The translations under genes and the position numbers were made by a program. A model generated the notes under the pieces. That model was not told where the DNA came from and did not search any database. It saw only the letters and a program-made list of their open reading frames with translations. From Colwellia sp. BRX10-3 (GTDB lineage Bacteria; Pseudomonadota; Gammaproteobacteria; Enterobacterales; Alteromonadaceae), in contig NZ_JACGWA010000002.1 in the NCBI RefSeq assembly GCF_014077505.1, positions 354,938-418,937 on the forward strand: a DNA stretch of 64,000 bases. Reading direction: 5' to 3'. Below are positions 54,358 to 63,657 of this stretch, in pieces. Every line of letters starts with the position of its first letter. Within the stretch, counting starts at the first letter, position 1.

Positions 54358-55953
54358 ATGAACCAACTATCATACTTACCAACACCCACAGAACAAATCG
54401 ATAACTACAAGTTTTTGCAATATAACCATCCTGAGTTATATAGAATAAGTCAGGAGGTCGATCAATTCTATTCAAATGATCATGGATGCTGTTTGTTAAA
54501 AGCACGCTTATTCATTGAGTTATGGTGCCACGAAGTAGGAGAAAAACTAGGACTACGTCCACCAGTAAAGGGGGACTTATTAGATAAAATAAAACAAATT
54601 TCAGCGAGCAATAAGGTTCCACCATATATTGTGGAGTATTTACATCATATTCGTGTAGAAGGGAATAGGAGTGCTCATATTGCACAGAGCATAACTGGAC
54701 AATGGAGTTGTAGCAGTAGTTTAAGTCGAGTAAAACTTAAACACTTAATGGTAAATATATTTGAACTTGCGCAATATTTGGCATTTAGGTTAAATAAGCA
54801 AACTCAGCCTCAAGAAAGTTGGCAAGAGCCTATGCCAAAAGAAATGGCTGATCATGTATATGCATCACTGAATGGAAATAAAGAGGCAACATTCTCATTA
54901 GCAGAGCGTACTCTAGCCTCAATTATAAGTTTAGGCCAACAAAAAGAGCTTAATAACAAAAAAAGAAAACAGCAAATGGAAATGCTAAAGCATGATTTAT
55001 GTTACTGGCTAGATAAGGCCCATCAACAGGGGCATCCTGAGACATGGTTGATGTATGCTCTTGTGTATAAAGACAATCACCTTCTGTTACCTAAAGGTCA
55101 AACTATTGATCTGTGTTTCAAGCAGGCATTGATAAGTGATGAGCAAGGTGAGGCAACGTATCAGTTTGGTATTTATTTAATTAATCATAACCAATATAAC
55201 CGAGGTTGTGATTTTATTGAGCAAGCAGGCCATAAACATCACCACCAAGCAATTCGTTTATTGCAAGAAAAGTATTATCAGAAAGAACCTGAAAAATATT
55301 TACTTTGGTTAAACATAGGAGTTGAATCCTCTGAAATAAGATCATTCACTTTAGATTTTGAATACAAGTTATTGCAGTGGCAATTAGATGTAAATAATGA
55401 TCTTTCAAAGAAGAAAGCCCGAAGTGCATTTATAAGTGCCCAGTCACGTCGTTCTCCTGGAATTTCATATTTTGAAGGTTACTGCACATATTTTGGGTCT
55501 TGGGGTAAAAAGCCAAATGCGGAGCTTGGCTTAAAGAAGATGGTAGAAAGCTATAAAGATATTCCGCAATTTATATATTACGAAGAGATTTTATTTAATT
55601 TGCTAAAAGATCAGCATGAGTACATTGAAATAGCATTAGCGATGTCAACCAATGCATTGCGTATCAATCAAACGGTTATAGGTAAAGCTAAAATTAAGTT
55701 TGATTTAGCAATGTTGATCTGGAGGAAGTTACGTGAAAATGGAAAAGCAAAATCGCCACATGGCATCAAAAATTTACTCAGAGAGTCAGCGAAAGAGGGC
55801 TGTATTGAAGCTTTACAGTTTATCAAGTCACCCAAGGGGCGTGCTTTATTACGTGATAATAGTATAGTATCTGTCAATCGTAATCATGGACATGTTGATC
55901 GTAAAAAGCAAAAAAAGGCTAAAAAGTCAGCCCGTAAAGCAAAACGAAAATAA
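54358..55953 (+). CDS. DUF4145-like / Sel1-repeat protein with basic tail
   Basis: The 531-residue product starts with a DUF4145-type (HEPN-superfamily) domain. Residues 49-110 include ARLFIELWCHEVGEKLGL and the signature H-H-I-R99-V-E-G-N103-R-S-A-H107. The middle and C-terminal parts contain Sel1/TPR-like helical repeats (YQFGIYLINHNQYNRGCDFIEQAG and similar). The last ~20 residues are almost all Lys, Arg and Ala, suggesting nucleic-acid binding. Signalling or RNA-related defence is plausible, but nothing proves it. It has its own gap of 94 bp upstream. Confidence 0.72.
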   Translation: MNQLSYLPTPTEQIDNYKFLQYNHPELYRISQEVDQFYSNDHGCCLLKARLFIELWCHEVGEKLGLRPPVKGDLLDKIKQISASNKVPPYIVEYLHHIRVEGNRSAHIAQSITGQWSCSSSLSRVKLKHLMVNIFELAQYLAFRLNKQTQPQESWQEPMPKEMADHVYASLNGNKEATFSLAERTLASIISLGQQKELNNKKRKQQMEMLKHDLCYWLDKAHQQGHPETWLMYALVYKDNHLLLPKGQTIDLCFKQALISDEQGEATYQFGIYLINHNQYNRGCDFIEQAGHKHHHQAIRLLQEKYYQKEPEKYLLWLNIGVESSEIRSFTLDFEYKLLQWQLDVNNDLSKKKARSAFISAQSRRSPGISYFEGYCTYFGSWGKKPNAELGLKKMVESYKDIPQFIYYEEILFNLLKDQHEYIEIALAMSTNALRINQTVIGKAKIKFDLAMLIWRKLRENGKAKSPHGIKNLLRESAKEGCIEALQFIKSPKGRALLRDNSIVSVNRNHGHVDRKKQKKAKKSARKAKRK

Positions 55954-56055
55954 ATAGCTTAAACAATGAATTAGATCAATATATTACAAGTTTATAGATA
56001 CAATTATTTATGAAATGCAGTAAGATGTTATACAAAATTATCAAACGGATGCTTG

Positions 56056-57189
56056 ATGAAAAACATCTTACTCGCAATCACTGGCGCAAGCCCACAAGTT
56101 GTAACCGAAACCTTATACGCACTTCACACCGAAGGTAAAACTTTTCCAGACGAAATGTTTGTTATTACCACTACAAGCACCAAAGCAATGTTGATGGAAG
56201 GCTTATTTGATAATGGACATTTAGCTGCATTACAAAAAGAACATGGTCTACCAGACTTAAAATTTGATGAATCACATATTTGGCTTATTGAAGATGAAGA
56301 TGGTAATCCAATCGATGATGCCAAAACAATTGACGACCAAACCTATATGGCTGATTTTATTACTCACAAAGTATTTGAATTAACCAACCAAGAAGATGTA
56401 GCCATACATGCATCTATTGCTGGTGGTCGTAAAACTATGGCTTTTTATTTAGGTTATGCAATGTCATTGTTAGGTCGCCCGCAAGACACCTTAAGTCATG
56501 TATTTGTTAACGATGAATTTGAATTTGTTAAAGATTTTTATTATCCGACCAAAACAACTAATTGGATCACAGGTAAATTTGGTAAAGGTGAGTTAGATAC
56601 AAGCCAAGCCCAAATAACTTTAGCCGAAATCCCTTTTGTACGAATGCGTCAATCTGTAGATCCACAATTGATTACGTCTATGGGGGAAGCATCCTTTAGC
56701 CAAACTGTTGCCACCATGAATTCAACTCATAGTAAGTCACTAGTTTTGGATCTATATCAAAAGGCTAAAACAATTTCCGTTTCAGGGGTGGATATTAAGC
56801 TTACCGCGAAAGAATTTTCATTTTACATATGGCTCCTTAAATTGACACAAAAAAATAATAATGGACTTATTGTTGATCGATCATTTGAAGATGACACAAA
56901 TGCATCTTTTGGTTTTCTATCTGAATGTTACAAAACTGGCACTGATATTAGAGTGTATAACGCTTTTGGTATTGAACCTGAAGAGTTTCGTGATGGTAAA
57001 CTACAAGGGTTAATTGCTATGGAAAGAGCCTTTGTCCAACAAAATAGGTCGGCAATTAATAAAAAGCTTAGAAGAGCACTACCTTCAGAGTTAGTTAAAA
57101 AAATAGAGATAGCTTCAGACAAAGATGGTCATAGCCAAAAGTACTATATTGCCGCTGTTATTGAAGATATTGAAATTAATTTGAAGTGA
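56056..57189 (+). CDS. CARF-domain protein (Cas NE0113 family) fused to a winged helix
   Basis: The start is the ATG at 56056. Residues 1-215 match the NE0113/Csx-type CARF family: LLAITGASPQVVTETLYAL (about 5-23), a Thr/Ser-rich turn TTTSTKAMLMEGL, and HASIAGGRKTMAFYLGYAMS near 121-140. CARF domains bind cyclic oligoadenylates made by type III CRISPR complexes. The C-terminal ~150 residues look like an OmpR-type winged helix: VDIKLTAKEFSFYIWLL (about 243-259) and a distal RSAINKKLRRALP followed by a HSQKYYIAAV hairpin wing. This arrangement suggests a ligand-responsive transcription factor. No CRISPR array or other cas gene is in the window. Confidence 0.82.
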   Translation: MKNILLAITGASPQVVTETLYALHTEGKTFPDEMFVITTTSTKAMLMEGLFDNGHLAALQKEHGLPDLKFDESHIWLIEDEDGNPIDDAKTIDDQTYMADFITHKVFELTNQEDVAIHASIAGGRKTMAFYLGYAMSLLGRPQDTLSHVFVNDEFEFVKDFYYPTKTTNWITGKFGKGELDTSQAQITLAEIPFVRMRQSVDPQLITSMGEASFSQTVATMNSTHSKSLVLDLYQKAKTISVSGVDIKLTAKEFSFYIWLLKLTQKNNNGLIVDRSFEDDTNASFGFLSECYKTGTDIRVYNAFGIEPEEFRDGKLQGLIAMERAFVQQNRSAINKKLRRALPSELVKKIEIASDKDGHSQKYYIAAVIEDIEINLK

Positions 57190-57418
57190 ATACTTGGTTA
57201 CTAATTCAGATGTAAGTTATTGATCTAAAATGACTGGTACTGCTACTGTTTTTAAAACAACAGAACAGAGTGTTTCATGTAAGTAGTTGTATTTAGACGC
57301 TTTGTACTGCGTTAGTCAACACTGTTGAGGGGACTGTGCGTCTACAAATTGAGTAGGCTTACTAATCTAAATTAGGGGCGTTGAAAAATCTGTACCAGTT
57401 TTGAATAATAGGGCTACA

Positions 57419-57634
57419 TTACCCACTGTTTTCTTGTAATTCAGATAGTTGTTTAACAGCGTTAATAACTATTTCGGCATACGCGGGATTTATAGCCATT
57501 CCACCGTTCTCACCAAAATGGTACGCTACAACCCCATTCTTGGTCAGACCAATTGTGGCCATGTTTTCATTTGCGTCAAAAAGCTCTTGCATAGCGTGTT
57601 GCACTATTTCATTATTTTTAGAGTCATCACTCAT
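57419..57634 (-). CDS. Small uncharacterised protein (71 aa)
   Basis: The ATG at 57634 has a fair ribosome binding site (AAGGGCGATGAT). The product is a small acidic protein with a helical N-terminus, a short beta-hairpin (MATIGLTKNGVVAYHFGE) and a C-terminal helix. Not recognised. It is downstream of 57702-57974 on the same strand, so the two may be co-transcribed. Confidence 0.55.
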   Translation of the reverse strand: MSDDSKNNEIVQHAMQELFDANENMATIGLTKNGVVAYHFGENGGMAINPAYAEIVINAVKQLSELQENSG

Positions 57635-57701
57635 ATCATCGCCCTTATCAGAAAGATTTTTATACTCTGTTTAACTTGTAACTTCGGGATATAGGAAGAC
57701 A

Positions 57702-57974
57702 CTATGCAAATCCTCCTCGTTCTATGTGTCGAATGTATTTAATCACGGCATCTGTTTGATCTTTTTTGCAAAGCTGAAATGCAGTTTTACCGCCAAATGC
57801 TGAAATAGTCTCAGATTGAAACCATTGAGTAGCTTTAATATCTGAGCCAGTCCATGCAACTAATGTCGAAAATAAGTATAATTTCTCATTTTCGTCAAAG
57901 AACTTCCCACAGCACTGTGTTAAGTTTTGAAAATTAGATTCATTACTCTTTAGTTCAATTATAGTTACTCGCAT
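57702..57974 (-). CDS. Partial MbcA/ParS/Xre-type antitoxin (DUF2384-like C-terminal domain)
   Basis: The 90-residue protein ends with ATQWFQSETISAFGGKTAFQ and then a helix VIKYIRHIERGGFA. This matches the toxin-binding domain of MbcA/ParS antitoxins, whose pattern is W-x-x-x-x-x-x-x-x-G-G-x-[S/T]-[P/A]-x-x-L and then L-x-R-I-x-x-G. The N-terminal DNA-binding helix-turn-helix of those antitoxins is missing. No RES-domain toxin is nearby, so it is either an orphan or a remnant. Start codon support is weak. Confidence 0.6.
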   Translation of the reverse strand: MRVTIIELKSNESNFQNLTQCCGKFFDENEKLYLFSTLVAWTGSDIKATQWFQSETISAFGGKTAFQLCKKDQTDAVIKYIRHIERGGFA

Positions 57975-58199
57975 CTCTATTAACTCTCACACTATTTACA
58001 AAGTCCGCCAAATAACTCACTAACTCTGTTATATTAAAATCATAGTCAAAAACAGCCGGTAAGTCAAAGTTTAAGTTGTTGAATTTAAAGCGTTTAAATG
58101 CGTTAATATAACACTATATTGATTGAGGGGGAATTGATTGATTGATTGAAAGTCCATGCGATTCGCATGAACTTTCATTTGTCATAATAGAGTTCCTTT

Positions 58200-58385
58200 C
58201 TAATTATGTTTAAGTGATTGCAACCAATCGTTTATATCAGCACTAACCCAGCGTTTTGAACGAGCTCCAATAGTAATCATCTTAGGTAAACGACCATCCT
58301 TGATCATTCTCCAGATCGTTACTTTGCTGATCCCTAGCCTCTTTGCTAACTGATCTTGTGTGAGAAATTCACTTTCGAAATACAT
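58200..58385 (-). CDS. AlpA-family excisionase-like regulator
   Basis: The 61-residue protein is a single helix-turn-helix: FLTQDQLAKRLGISKVTIWRMI, followed by the wing RLPKMITIGARSKRWVSADIN and the closing DWLQSL. This is the AlpA/prophage regulator pattern almost without deviation. It lies 240 bp inside the right att repeat, reading inward, so it is the probable directionality factor of the element. A leader with a GGAGGTCAC-type ribosome binding site lies just before the ATG at 58385. Confidence 0.88.
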   Translation of the reverse strand: MYFESEFLTQDQLAKRLGISKVTIWRMIKDGRLPKMITIGARSKRWVSADINDWLQSLKHN

Positions 58386-58624
58386 GTGACCTCCTGTCTA
58401 CTGCTGCATATTTCAAAAAATATATTATCCCAAAATATATTTTTATTTCGTTTATTTTACATTAATTGGTTATTTCTTTGTAAGTTGTTGTTTATACGAG
58501 GTTATGCGTTTAATGATGTATTTCCCGTATTTTATGGTGATGAAAGGCTGTTGTTGTTGGTTGAGGAATAGTGAAAAAGATTATTATTTTAGAAAATAAA
58601 TGAAGAAATATTTGATTGATTTAT

Positions 58625-58652
58625 TAAGTGTAGGTTTTGGTGTAGGTTTTTT
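58625..58652. repeat. Right attachment site (attR), 28-bp direct repeat
   Basis: Identical to 3022-3049 over 28 bases, including both tandem 12-bp units (58628-58639 and 58640-58651). The match ends at a T versus G after position 58652. It lies 240 bp beyond the AlpA-like gene and about 920 bp upstream of recA. No inverted third unit like that at 3071-3082 is seen here. Confidence 0.85.
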
Positions 58653-59496
58653 GTTGTGATCGTCTGTAATACTTTGTTTTATTAATATCAACACTGACGC
58701 ATCATTGGCGTGTGCTTGGAAAGTTCTGACTCATTCATGGCTTTATTTATATCGGTTGAGTTGTCGATTAGAGATTTATCTTTAAGGTTGTTATGCATTT
58801 GTTCTGTTTTTTAAAATTTTATGTATTCATGTGCTTGTTCACTAACGCCCAACTAACTCATACAGATAACCTTTTTAGTTTGGTTTCTAGAGTTGGCTTT
58901 ATTTAGCTTATTGGATTAAGGATTGCGTAACCCCTTTTAACCTACTTTAAATATTAGGAAAAGTAATCCATTTATTAAAAATGATACTAACAGAAAATCA
59001 TTATCAGCGCTCGCAGTTAAAAGCGTAAAATAATCAATGCATAACCTTGGTGTGCATTGACTTTTTAATTGTAGTCACTTCAATTTCCTCTGAAACTTTA
59101 AAGCGAAAAAACGTGAAGTTTTTAACACTATATAGTACGTATAAATACTGCTTTCACCTTTAATTAACCGTGTAAGTAGTCACGTTTTGCGATTTAACAT
59201 CAGTATATTTTAGTTATAACAACCCAGTAATTTACACCTTAGATTATCTCAATACATGTTACCAAAGGTCATTGTTATAAGTTAATCACTAAGGTAGCGA
59301 CTCTTAAATTTACGAAGCCGGCATAAATAATAACAAGCTAATAATTTAGGTGTTTGTTTGGTTTTTAATGAGTGAGTAACTTTTTTAATTAAAATAACTT
59401 AAAGTTATAGTAGCCTATTAAATCCTTTGATATCAAACATATAAAAGTATCACTCGTTGGTTTTTTTAACTGTAAATAAAATAATCAATAAATAAC
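58653..59496. other. Gene-free chromosomal flank upstream of recA
   Basis: About 840 bp of A/T-rich sequence without a supportable gene on either strand. It is the old mutS-recA intergenic side. Nothing in it was recognised as an RNA gene or repeat. Confidence 0.5.
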
Positions 59497-59524
59497 TTGA
59501 TACTGTACGACTATACAGTATACT
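59497..59524 (+). promoter_or_regulatory. recA promoter with LexA (SOS) box
   Basis: -35 TTGATA (59497-59502) and -10 TATACT (59519-59524) are 16 bp apart. A 20-bp SOS box TACTGTACGACTATACAGTA (59501-59520; CTG-N10-CAG) overlaps both, the same arrangement as in the E. coli recA promoter. LexA would repress and DNA damage would induce. Confidence 0.93.
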
Positions 59525-59572
59525 TTGCGTTATCAAAACAAATTAAGCACCGAAATCATCCTGGAGCACCAA

Positions 59573-60616
59573 ATGAACGATAACAAAGAAAAAGCATTAG
59601 CAGCTGCCTTAAGCCAAATCGAACGCCAATTTGGTAAAGGTTCAATCATGAAGTTAGGTGACAACAACACCATGGATGTAGAAACAATTTCTACAGGTTC
59701 ATTAGGCTTAGATATAGCATTAGGTGCTGGTGGTTTACCGCTAGGTCGTGTAGTTGAAATTTATGGTCCAGAGTCGAGTGGTAAAACTACATTAACACTT
59801 GAAGTAATTGCTGAAGCACAACGTAACGGTAAAATTTGTGCCTTTGTTGATGCTGAGCATGCACTTGACCCAATATATGCTGGAAAGTTAGGCGTGAATA
59901 TTAACGAGTTGTTAGTTTCTCAACCAGATACAGGTGAGCAAGCACTAGAAATTTGTGACATGCTAACGCGCTCAGGTGCCATTGATATTATTGTTGTCGA
60001 TTCGGTTGCCGCGTTAACACCAAAAGCGGAAATTGAAGGCGACATGGGTGATTCACACATGGGTCTACAAGCGCGTATGTTATCGCAAGCAATGCGTAAA
60101 TTAACGGGTAATTTGAAAAAATCAAATACCATGATTATTTTTATCAACCAAATTCGTATGAAAATTGGCGTGATGTTTGGCTCTCCAGAAACAACAACTG
60201 GTGGTAATGCCTTAAAGTTTTATGCTTCTGTTCGTTTAGATATTCGTCGTATTGGCGCAGTTAAAAACGGTGACGAAATTATTGGTAATGAAACGCGTGT
60301 AAAAGTGGTTAAAAATAAAATCGCACCACCATTTAAACAAGCTGAATTTCAAATTTTATATGGTGAAGGCATTAATAGCTTAGGTGAGTTAGTTGACCTT
60401 GGCGTTAAAAATGAAATGGTTGAAAAAGCGGGCGCTTGGTATAGTTATAAAGGCGATAAAATTGGCCAAGGTAAAGCAAACGCTGCTAAATACTTGAAAG
60501 AAAACCCTAAGATAGCAAAAGAAATAGATACGCGTTTACGTGAATTATTATTAGCAAAAAATAAACCAGCTGACAATGTTGAAGCAGTTGAAAAAATTGA
60601 AGAAGTAGCTAAATAA
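59573..60616 (+). CDS. recA: Recombinase RecA
   Basis: The ATG at 59573 is chosen because CTGGAG (59561-59566) precedes it and the product then starts [20 protein letters not shown], the normal RecA N-terminus; the frame is open further upstream across the promoter. The 347-residue protein has Walker A GPESSGKT (65-72), the VVDSVAAL Walker B segment and loop L2 near [15 protein letters not shown]. RecA catalyses strand exchange and LexA self-cleavage. The acidic C-terminal tail is typical. It marks the return of core chromosome after the element. Confidence 0.98.
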   Translation: MNDNKEKALAAALSQIERQFGKGSIMKLGDNNTMDVETISTGSLGLDIALGAGGLPLGRVVEIYGPESSGKTTLTLEVIAEAQRNGKICAFVDAEHALDPIYAGKLGVNINELLVSQPDTGEQALEICDMLTRSGAIDIIVVDSVAALTPKAEIEGDMGDSHMGLQARMLSQAMRKLTGNLKKSNTMIIFINQIRMKIGVMFGSPETTTGGNALKFYASVRLDIRRIGAVKNGDEIIGNETRVKVVKNKIAPPFKQAEFQILYGEGINSLGELVDLGVKNEMVEKAGAWYSYKGDKIGQGKANAAKYLKENPKIAKEIDTRLRELLLAKNKPADNVEAVEKIEEVAK

Positions 60617-60640
60617 ATATTAGCAATTGCTACCAGTATT

Positions 60641-60667
60641 GAAAAAGCCACTGAAAAGTGGCTTTTT
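60641..60667 (+). terminator. recA intrinsic terminator
   Basis: A 10-bp stem (AAAAGCCACT / AGTGGCTTTT) with a GAAA loop is followed by further T residues. It starts about 25 bp after the recA stop codon. The remainder up to 61107 is A/T-rich and shows no supportable gene; it should hold the promoter of the next operon. Confidence 0.88.
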
Positions 60668-61107
60668 GTTGTTCTGGCTAAAAATATAAATAAAAACCTA
60701 TGAAATTATTGATAACATCTAGCGTAAATTACACCCTATGTATGCAGATGAAAAATTTTAACTTAAAGCTTTAATAAAAGTGTATCTATATATAAAGAAT
60801 GAATAATTTTTGTAAAATTATTTAGCTGTAGCAAATAATAGTTTACACGGTAAGTGGGGTTGTTGTTATTAGAGTTAACTTAATTATTTATATTCAGCAC
60901 AAAGGTGCGATTGTTGATAAACAGACCTATCAAGCGTTTATTGAAAAATAGGCTCATCACCTTACTAACAGACCAATTATTTAATATTATTGGTCTTAAA
61001 TATACTATTTGTATTGAAATAAACCCTTCTCAAGCAAAAAAAAATTGCATTTTTCTCAATAATCGGTTTATATAAAATAACCATTTTATTCAGTCTAGGA
61101 AGGTAGA

Positions 61108-62427
61108 GTGAAGAAGTTACTATCAGTTATTTTCTTGTTGTTACTCACCAGTAAAGCCATTGATGCTAAAACGTTTAGACAGAGCAGTGATTTTAATCAG
61201 TTAAAACAAAAAATCACCCTTAACGAAAACGAAAGTGCTTGGCGCGAAGCTACAAAGCTAGAAAATGAGTATTTAGGTGATGTTGATTTTGATTTTCTTT
61301 ACGGCCTTGTTGCGCTGAAAGTACAAGAGCATGAACGTGCCGTTTATGCTTTTGAACGTGTTGTTGCTAATAAACCTAATTGGTTAGACGCTCAATATTA
61401 TCTTGCTAGTGCCTATTACTCGACGAAGAATTATCATGCAGCTATAGAGATAACCGAGTCATTAAGTCAGGTAGATACTATTTCTTCAACACTAAAAGAA
61501 TCTGCTGTAAACCTTCATAATATCTCTGTTGCCGCTTTGGATAAGCAATCTTTGTTTATTGCGCAATCTGTTGGTGTTCACCTCGGTTATGATTCGAATA
61601 TAAATGCTGGTACTAGCGAAGATAATATATTTCTGCCTTTTTTAGAGCAAGACATAATATTATCTGATAATAGTAAAGAAATTAGTGATAGTTATTTAGC
61701 GCTCGGTTACCAGTTAATGGCCAGCAAGGCATTAACGCAGTCATCTAAATTAACTTTTTCTGGTAGCAGTAAATTACATTATTTCAGTAACGAATCTCAA
61801 TATAATCGATTTTTTGTACGTACTAACTTGCAATATAAGCAAGACTTTGAAGCTTTTAGCACCAGTGTTGGCGTTAGAGCTGTTCCGCTTTGGTTAGATG
61901 GTAACTACTACCGTACCCAATATGGCGCTACAGTTGGACTAAGTAAAACTGTTGATCAGCAATGGCTGTTTTCAACTCAAGCTTTTGTTGGTAAATCAGA
62001 TAATGAGATTAATCGCTTATTAAACACTGACGATGCATCGTTACAAGTTTCTGCTCAATATAGTATGCAAAGATGGCGACATGCGCTTTCACTTGTTTAC
62101 TCACAAGAAGAGAGTGAATTTGTCGAAAGCCAACACAACAGTAAAAAAACTAGCGCCATAAGTTATATGGCAAATTTCGCCTTCAATCAACACTGGTTAG
62201 CTAGTGCTAATATCAGTTATCAACATCAAGCCTATCAGCATGAACATCCTTTCTTCTTAGAAAAACAAGTTGATGATATGTGGCTGATTAGCACCTCAAT
62301 TCTATATAAAGATTCCGCAAGATGGTCTTATCAATTAAGCGCTAATATGCAAGACAAAGACAGCAACTTAGCACTTTTTTCCTATCAACGAGCTGAAATC
62401 AATTTATCTGCTCGTATGAGCTTTTAG
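61108..62427 (+). CDS. TPR protein with C-terminal outer-membrane beta-barrel
   Basis: A GTG start after GGAAGGTAGA gives a 439-residue protein. It has a signal peptide (MKKLLSVIFLLLLTSKAIDA), a TPR-like region (about 40-150, e.g. AVYAFERVVANKPNWLDAQYYLASAYYSTKNYHAAI) and, from about 160, amphipathic beta strands ending in a C-terminal Phe (SARMSF), the outer-membrane barrel signature. The layout resembles TPR-barrel secretion or surface-assembly proteins. Neighbours are a FecR-domain protein and a lipoprotein, so export of a surface protein is a reasonable guess; the substrate is unknown. Confidence 0.75.
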   Translation: MKKLLSVIFLLLLTSKAIDAKTFRQSSDFNQLKQKITLNENESAWREATKLENEYLGDVDFDFLYGLVALKVQEHERAVYAFERVVANKPNWLDAQYYLASAYYSTKNYHAAIEITESLSQVDTISSTLKESAVNLHNISVAALDKQSLFIAQSVGVHLGYDSNINAGTSEDNIFLPFLEQDIILSDNSKEISDSYLALGYQLMASKALTQSSKLTFSGSSKLHYFSNESQYNRFFVRTNLQYKQDFEAFSTSVGVRAVPLWLDGNYYRTQYGATVGLSKTVDQQWLFSTQAFVGKSDNEINRLLNTDDASLQVSAQYSMQRWRHALSLVYSQEESEFVESQHNSKKTSAISYMANFAFNQHWLASANISYQHQAYQHEHPFFLEKQVDDMWLISTSILYKDSARWSYQLSANMQDKDSNLALFSYQRAEINLSARMSF

Positions 62428-62436
62428 GGGTAAACT

Positions 62437-63657
62437 ATGAATAATTTAATGTTTCTAGATAACACGAAAAAGTTTAAAGCTAGCACACTCATCACTATTT
62501 TTACCGTGCTGATAAGTTTCAATAATAGTGTTTATGCAAGTGATGTTGCCGGTAAAACGATTTTAGCCAAAGGTAAGGTTGAAGCGTTTGATCAAACCAG
62601 TAAAGAAAAACGCAATTTGAAACGGCGTTCTGAAATATTTAGTGTCGATAACATTATCACAGGCAATAAAAGTAAAGCGCAATTTAGTATGTCTGATGGT
62701 GGTTTAATTACTTTAAAAGAAAATACTGAAATACTGATCAGTAATTATAAATTTAACCCTGAAGCCGGTGAAGCATCTGCCACCTTAGAAGTGGTCAGCG
62801 GTGGTTTGCGCTCAATTAGTGGCCTGATTAAAAAGTCTGGTGGCGATTATCAAGTAAAAACACCTGTCGGCAGTATTGGTATTCGTGGTACACACTTTGC
62901 TGTAGAAGTGGTTGGTGATGAAACATTCTTCGCTGTCTATAGCGGCAACATAGATGTTGAATTGAACGATCAAAGTACTTTGTCGCTTGGCAGTACAGAA
63001 GATTTTACTTTTGCTTCTGTTAACGTTCAAGGTCAAATTACTCGAATGACACAGGCACCGGCTAATATATCTTTAGGTTACTCAGATTTTTCATCAGAAG
63101 ATACTGAGGAAAGCTCTACTGATGAAAATGTTGACAGTGAACAGCCGGCAACAAACCGCATTGCAAATTCAGGTGTTAGTCCTATCAATACCGCTGCACT
63201 TGATGACGATAATGATGAAAACCTTGAAGATAGTAGTATTTACAATGAGTCTGAATGGCAAGGTATTAGCGGTTTACCCATCGAAGAATTACTTGCTGAA
63301 CGCACAGGAACGCTCGCTTACAACAACATAGTTCAAAGCACAGTAAATTCGAGCGTTGGACAAGTGAGCGACTTCACTATGAGTATGACCATAGATTTCG
63401 ATAATGCTTCAGTTCCCGGTGGAACACTAAGCTTTAGTGACAGTCAGGGGGAATGGTTTGCGGCCTATTCTGGCTTGATCAATATTGACCAACTCGATTT
63501 AGGCATTAATTTCGCTTCGCATGGTAACAATAAAGCAGACGGCATAATATTTGCCTCTTTTGCCAATGGGTTAGATGAAATTATTGGCGGCTTTAGCTTA
63601 CAAGAAATCAATAATCCATCAGTTAATGCCGATGGTTCTTTTAAAGTTCGCCCATAA
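62437..63657 (+). CDS. Secreted FecR-domain protein
   Basis: The 406-residue protein has a signal peptide of about 35 residues (hydrophobic core LITIFTVLISF, cleavage near VYASD). Residues about 50-190 are a FecR domain: GKTILAKGKVEAF, a GGLITLKENTEILI segment and the strongly conserved VKTPVGSIGIRGTHFAVEV. An acidic low-complexity linker follows, then a C-terminal domain of about 120 residues. Unlike anti-sigma FecR it has no transmembrane anchor, so it is probably periplasmic or surface-attached. It is 9 bp after the TPR-barrel gene. Confidence 0.8.
   Translation: MNNLMFLDNTKKFKASTLITIFTVLISFNNSVYASDVAGKTILAKGKVEAFDQTSKEKRNLKRRSEIFSVDNIITGNKSKAQFSMSDGGLITLKENTEILISNYKFNPEAGEASATLEVVSGGLRSISGLIKKSGGDYQVKTPVGSIGIRGTHFAVEVVGDETFFAVYSGNIDVELNDQSTLSLGSTEDFTFASVNVQGQITRMTQAPANISLGYSDFSSEDTEESSTDENVDSEQPATNRIANSGVSPINTAALDDDNDENLEDSSIYNESEWQGISGLPIEELLAERTGTLAYNNIVQSTVNSSVGQVSDFTMSMTIDFDNASVPGGTLSFSDSQGEWFAAYSGLINIDQLDLGINFASHGNNKADGIIFASFANGLDEIIGGFSLQEINNPSVNADGSFKVRP

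Larger units (their letters stand above)
3022..58652. mobile_element. Integrated genomic (defence) element in the mutS-recA interval
   Basis: The segment is bounded by an identical 28-bp direct repeat (3022-3049 and 58625-58652). It begins with a tyrosine integrase 130 bp inside the left repeat and ends with an AlpA-type excisionase-like gene near the right one. In the many gammaproteobacteria where rpoS, mutS and recA lie close together, this interval is short. Here it holds about 55.6 kb of accessory genes: HipBST, a Dpd DNA-modification cluster, DarTG, a kinase/Mcr-like block and a CARF protein. No tRNA or tmRNA gene is seen at either boundary, so the target appears to be intergenic. A second integrase (8845) and a second AlpA-like gene (40153) suggest the element was assembled from more than one unit. 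No conjugation genes were seen. Confidence 0.85.
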
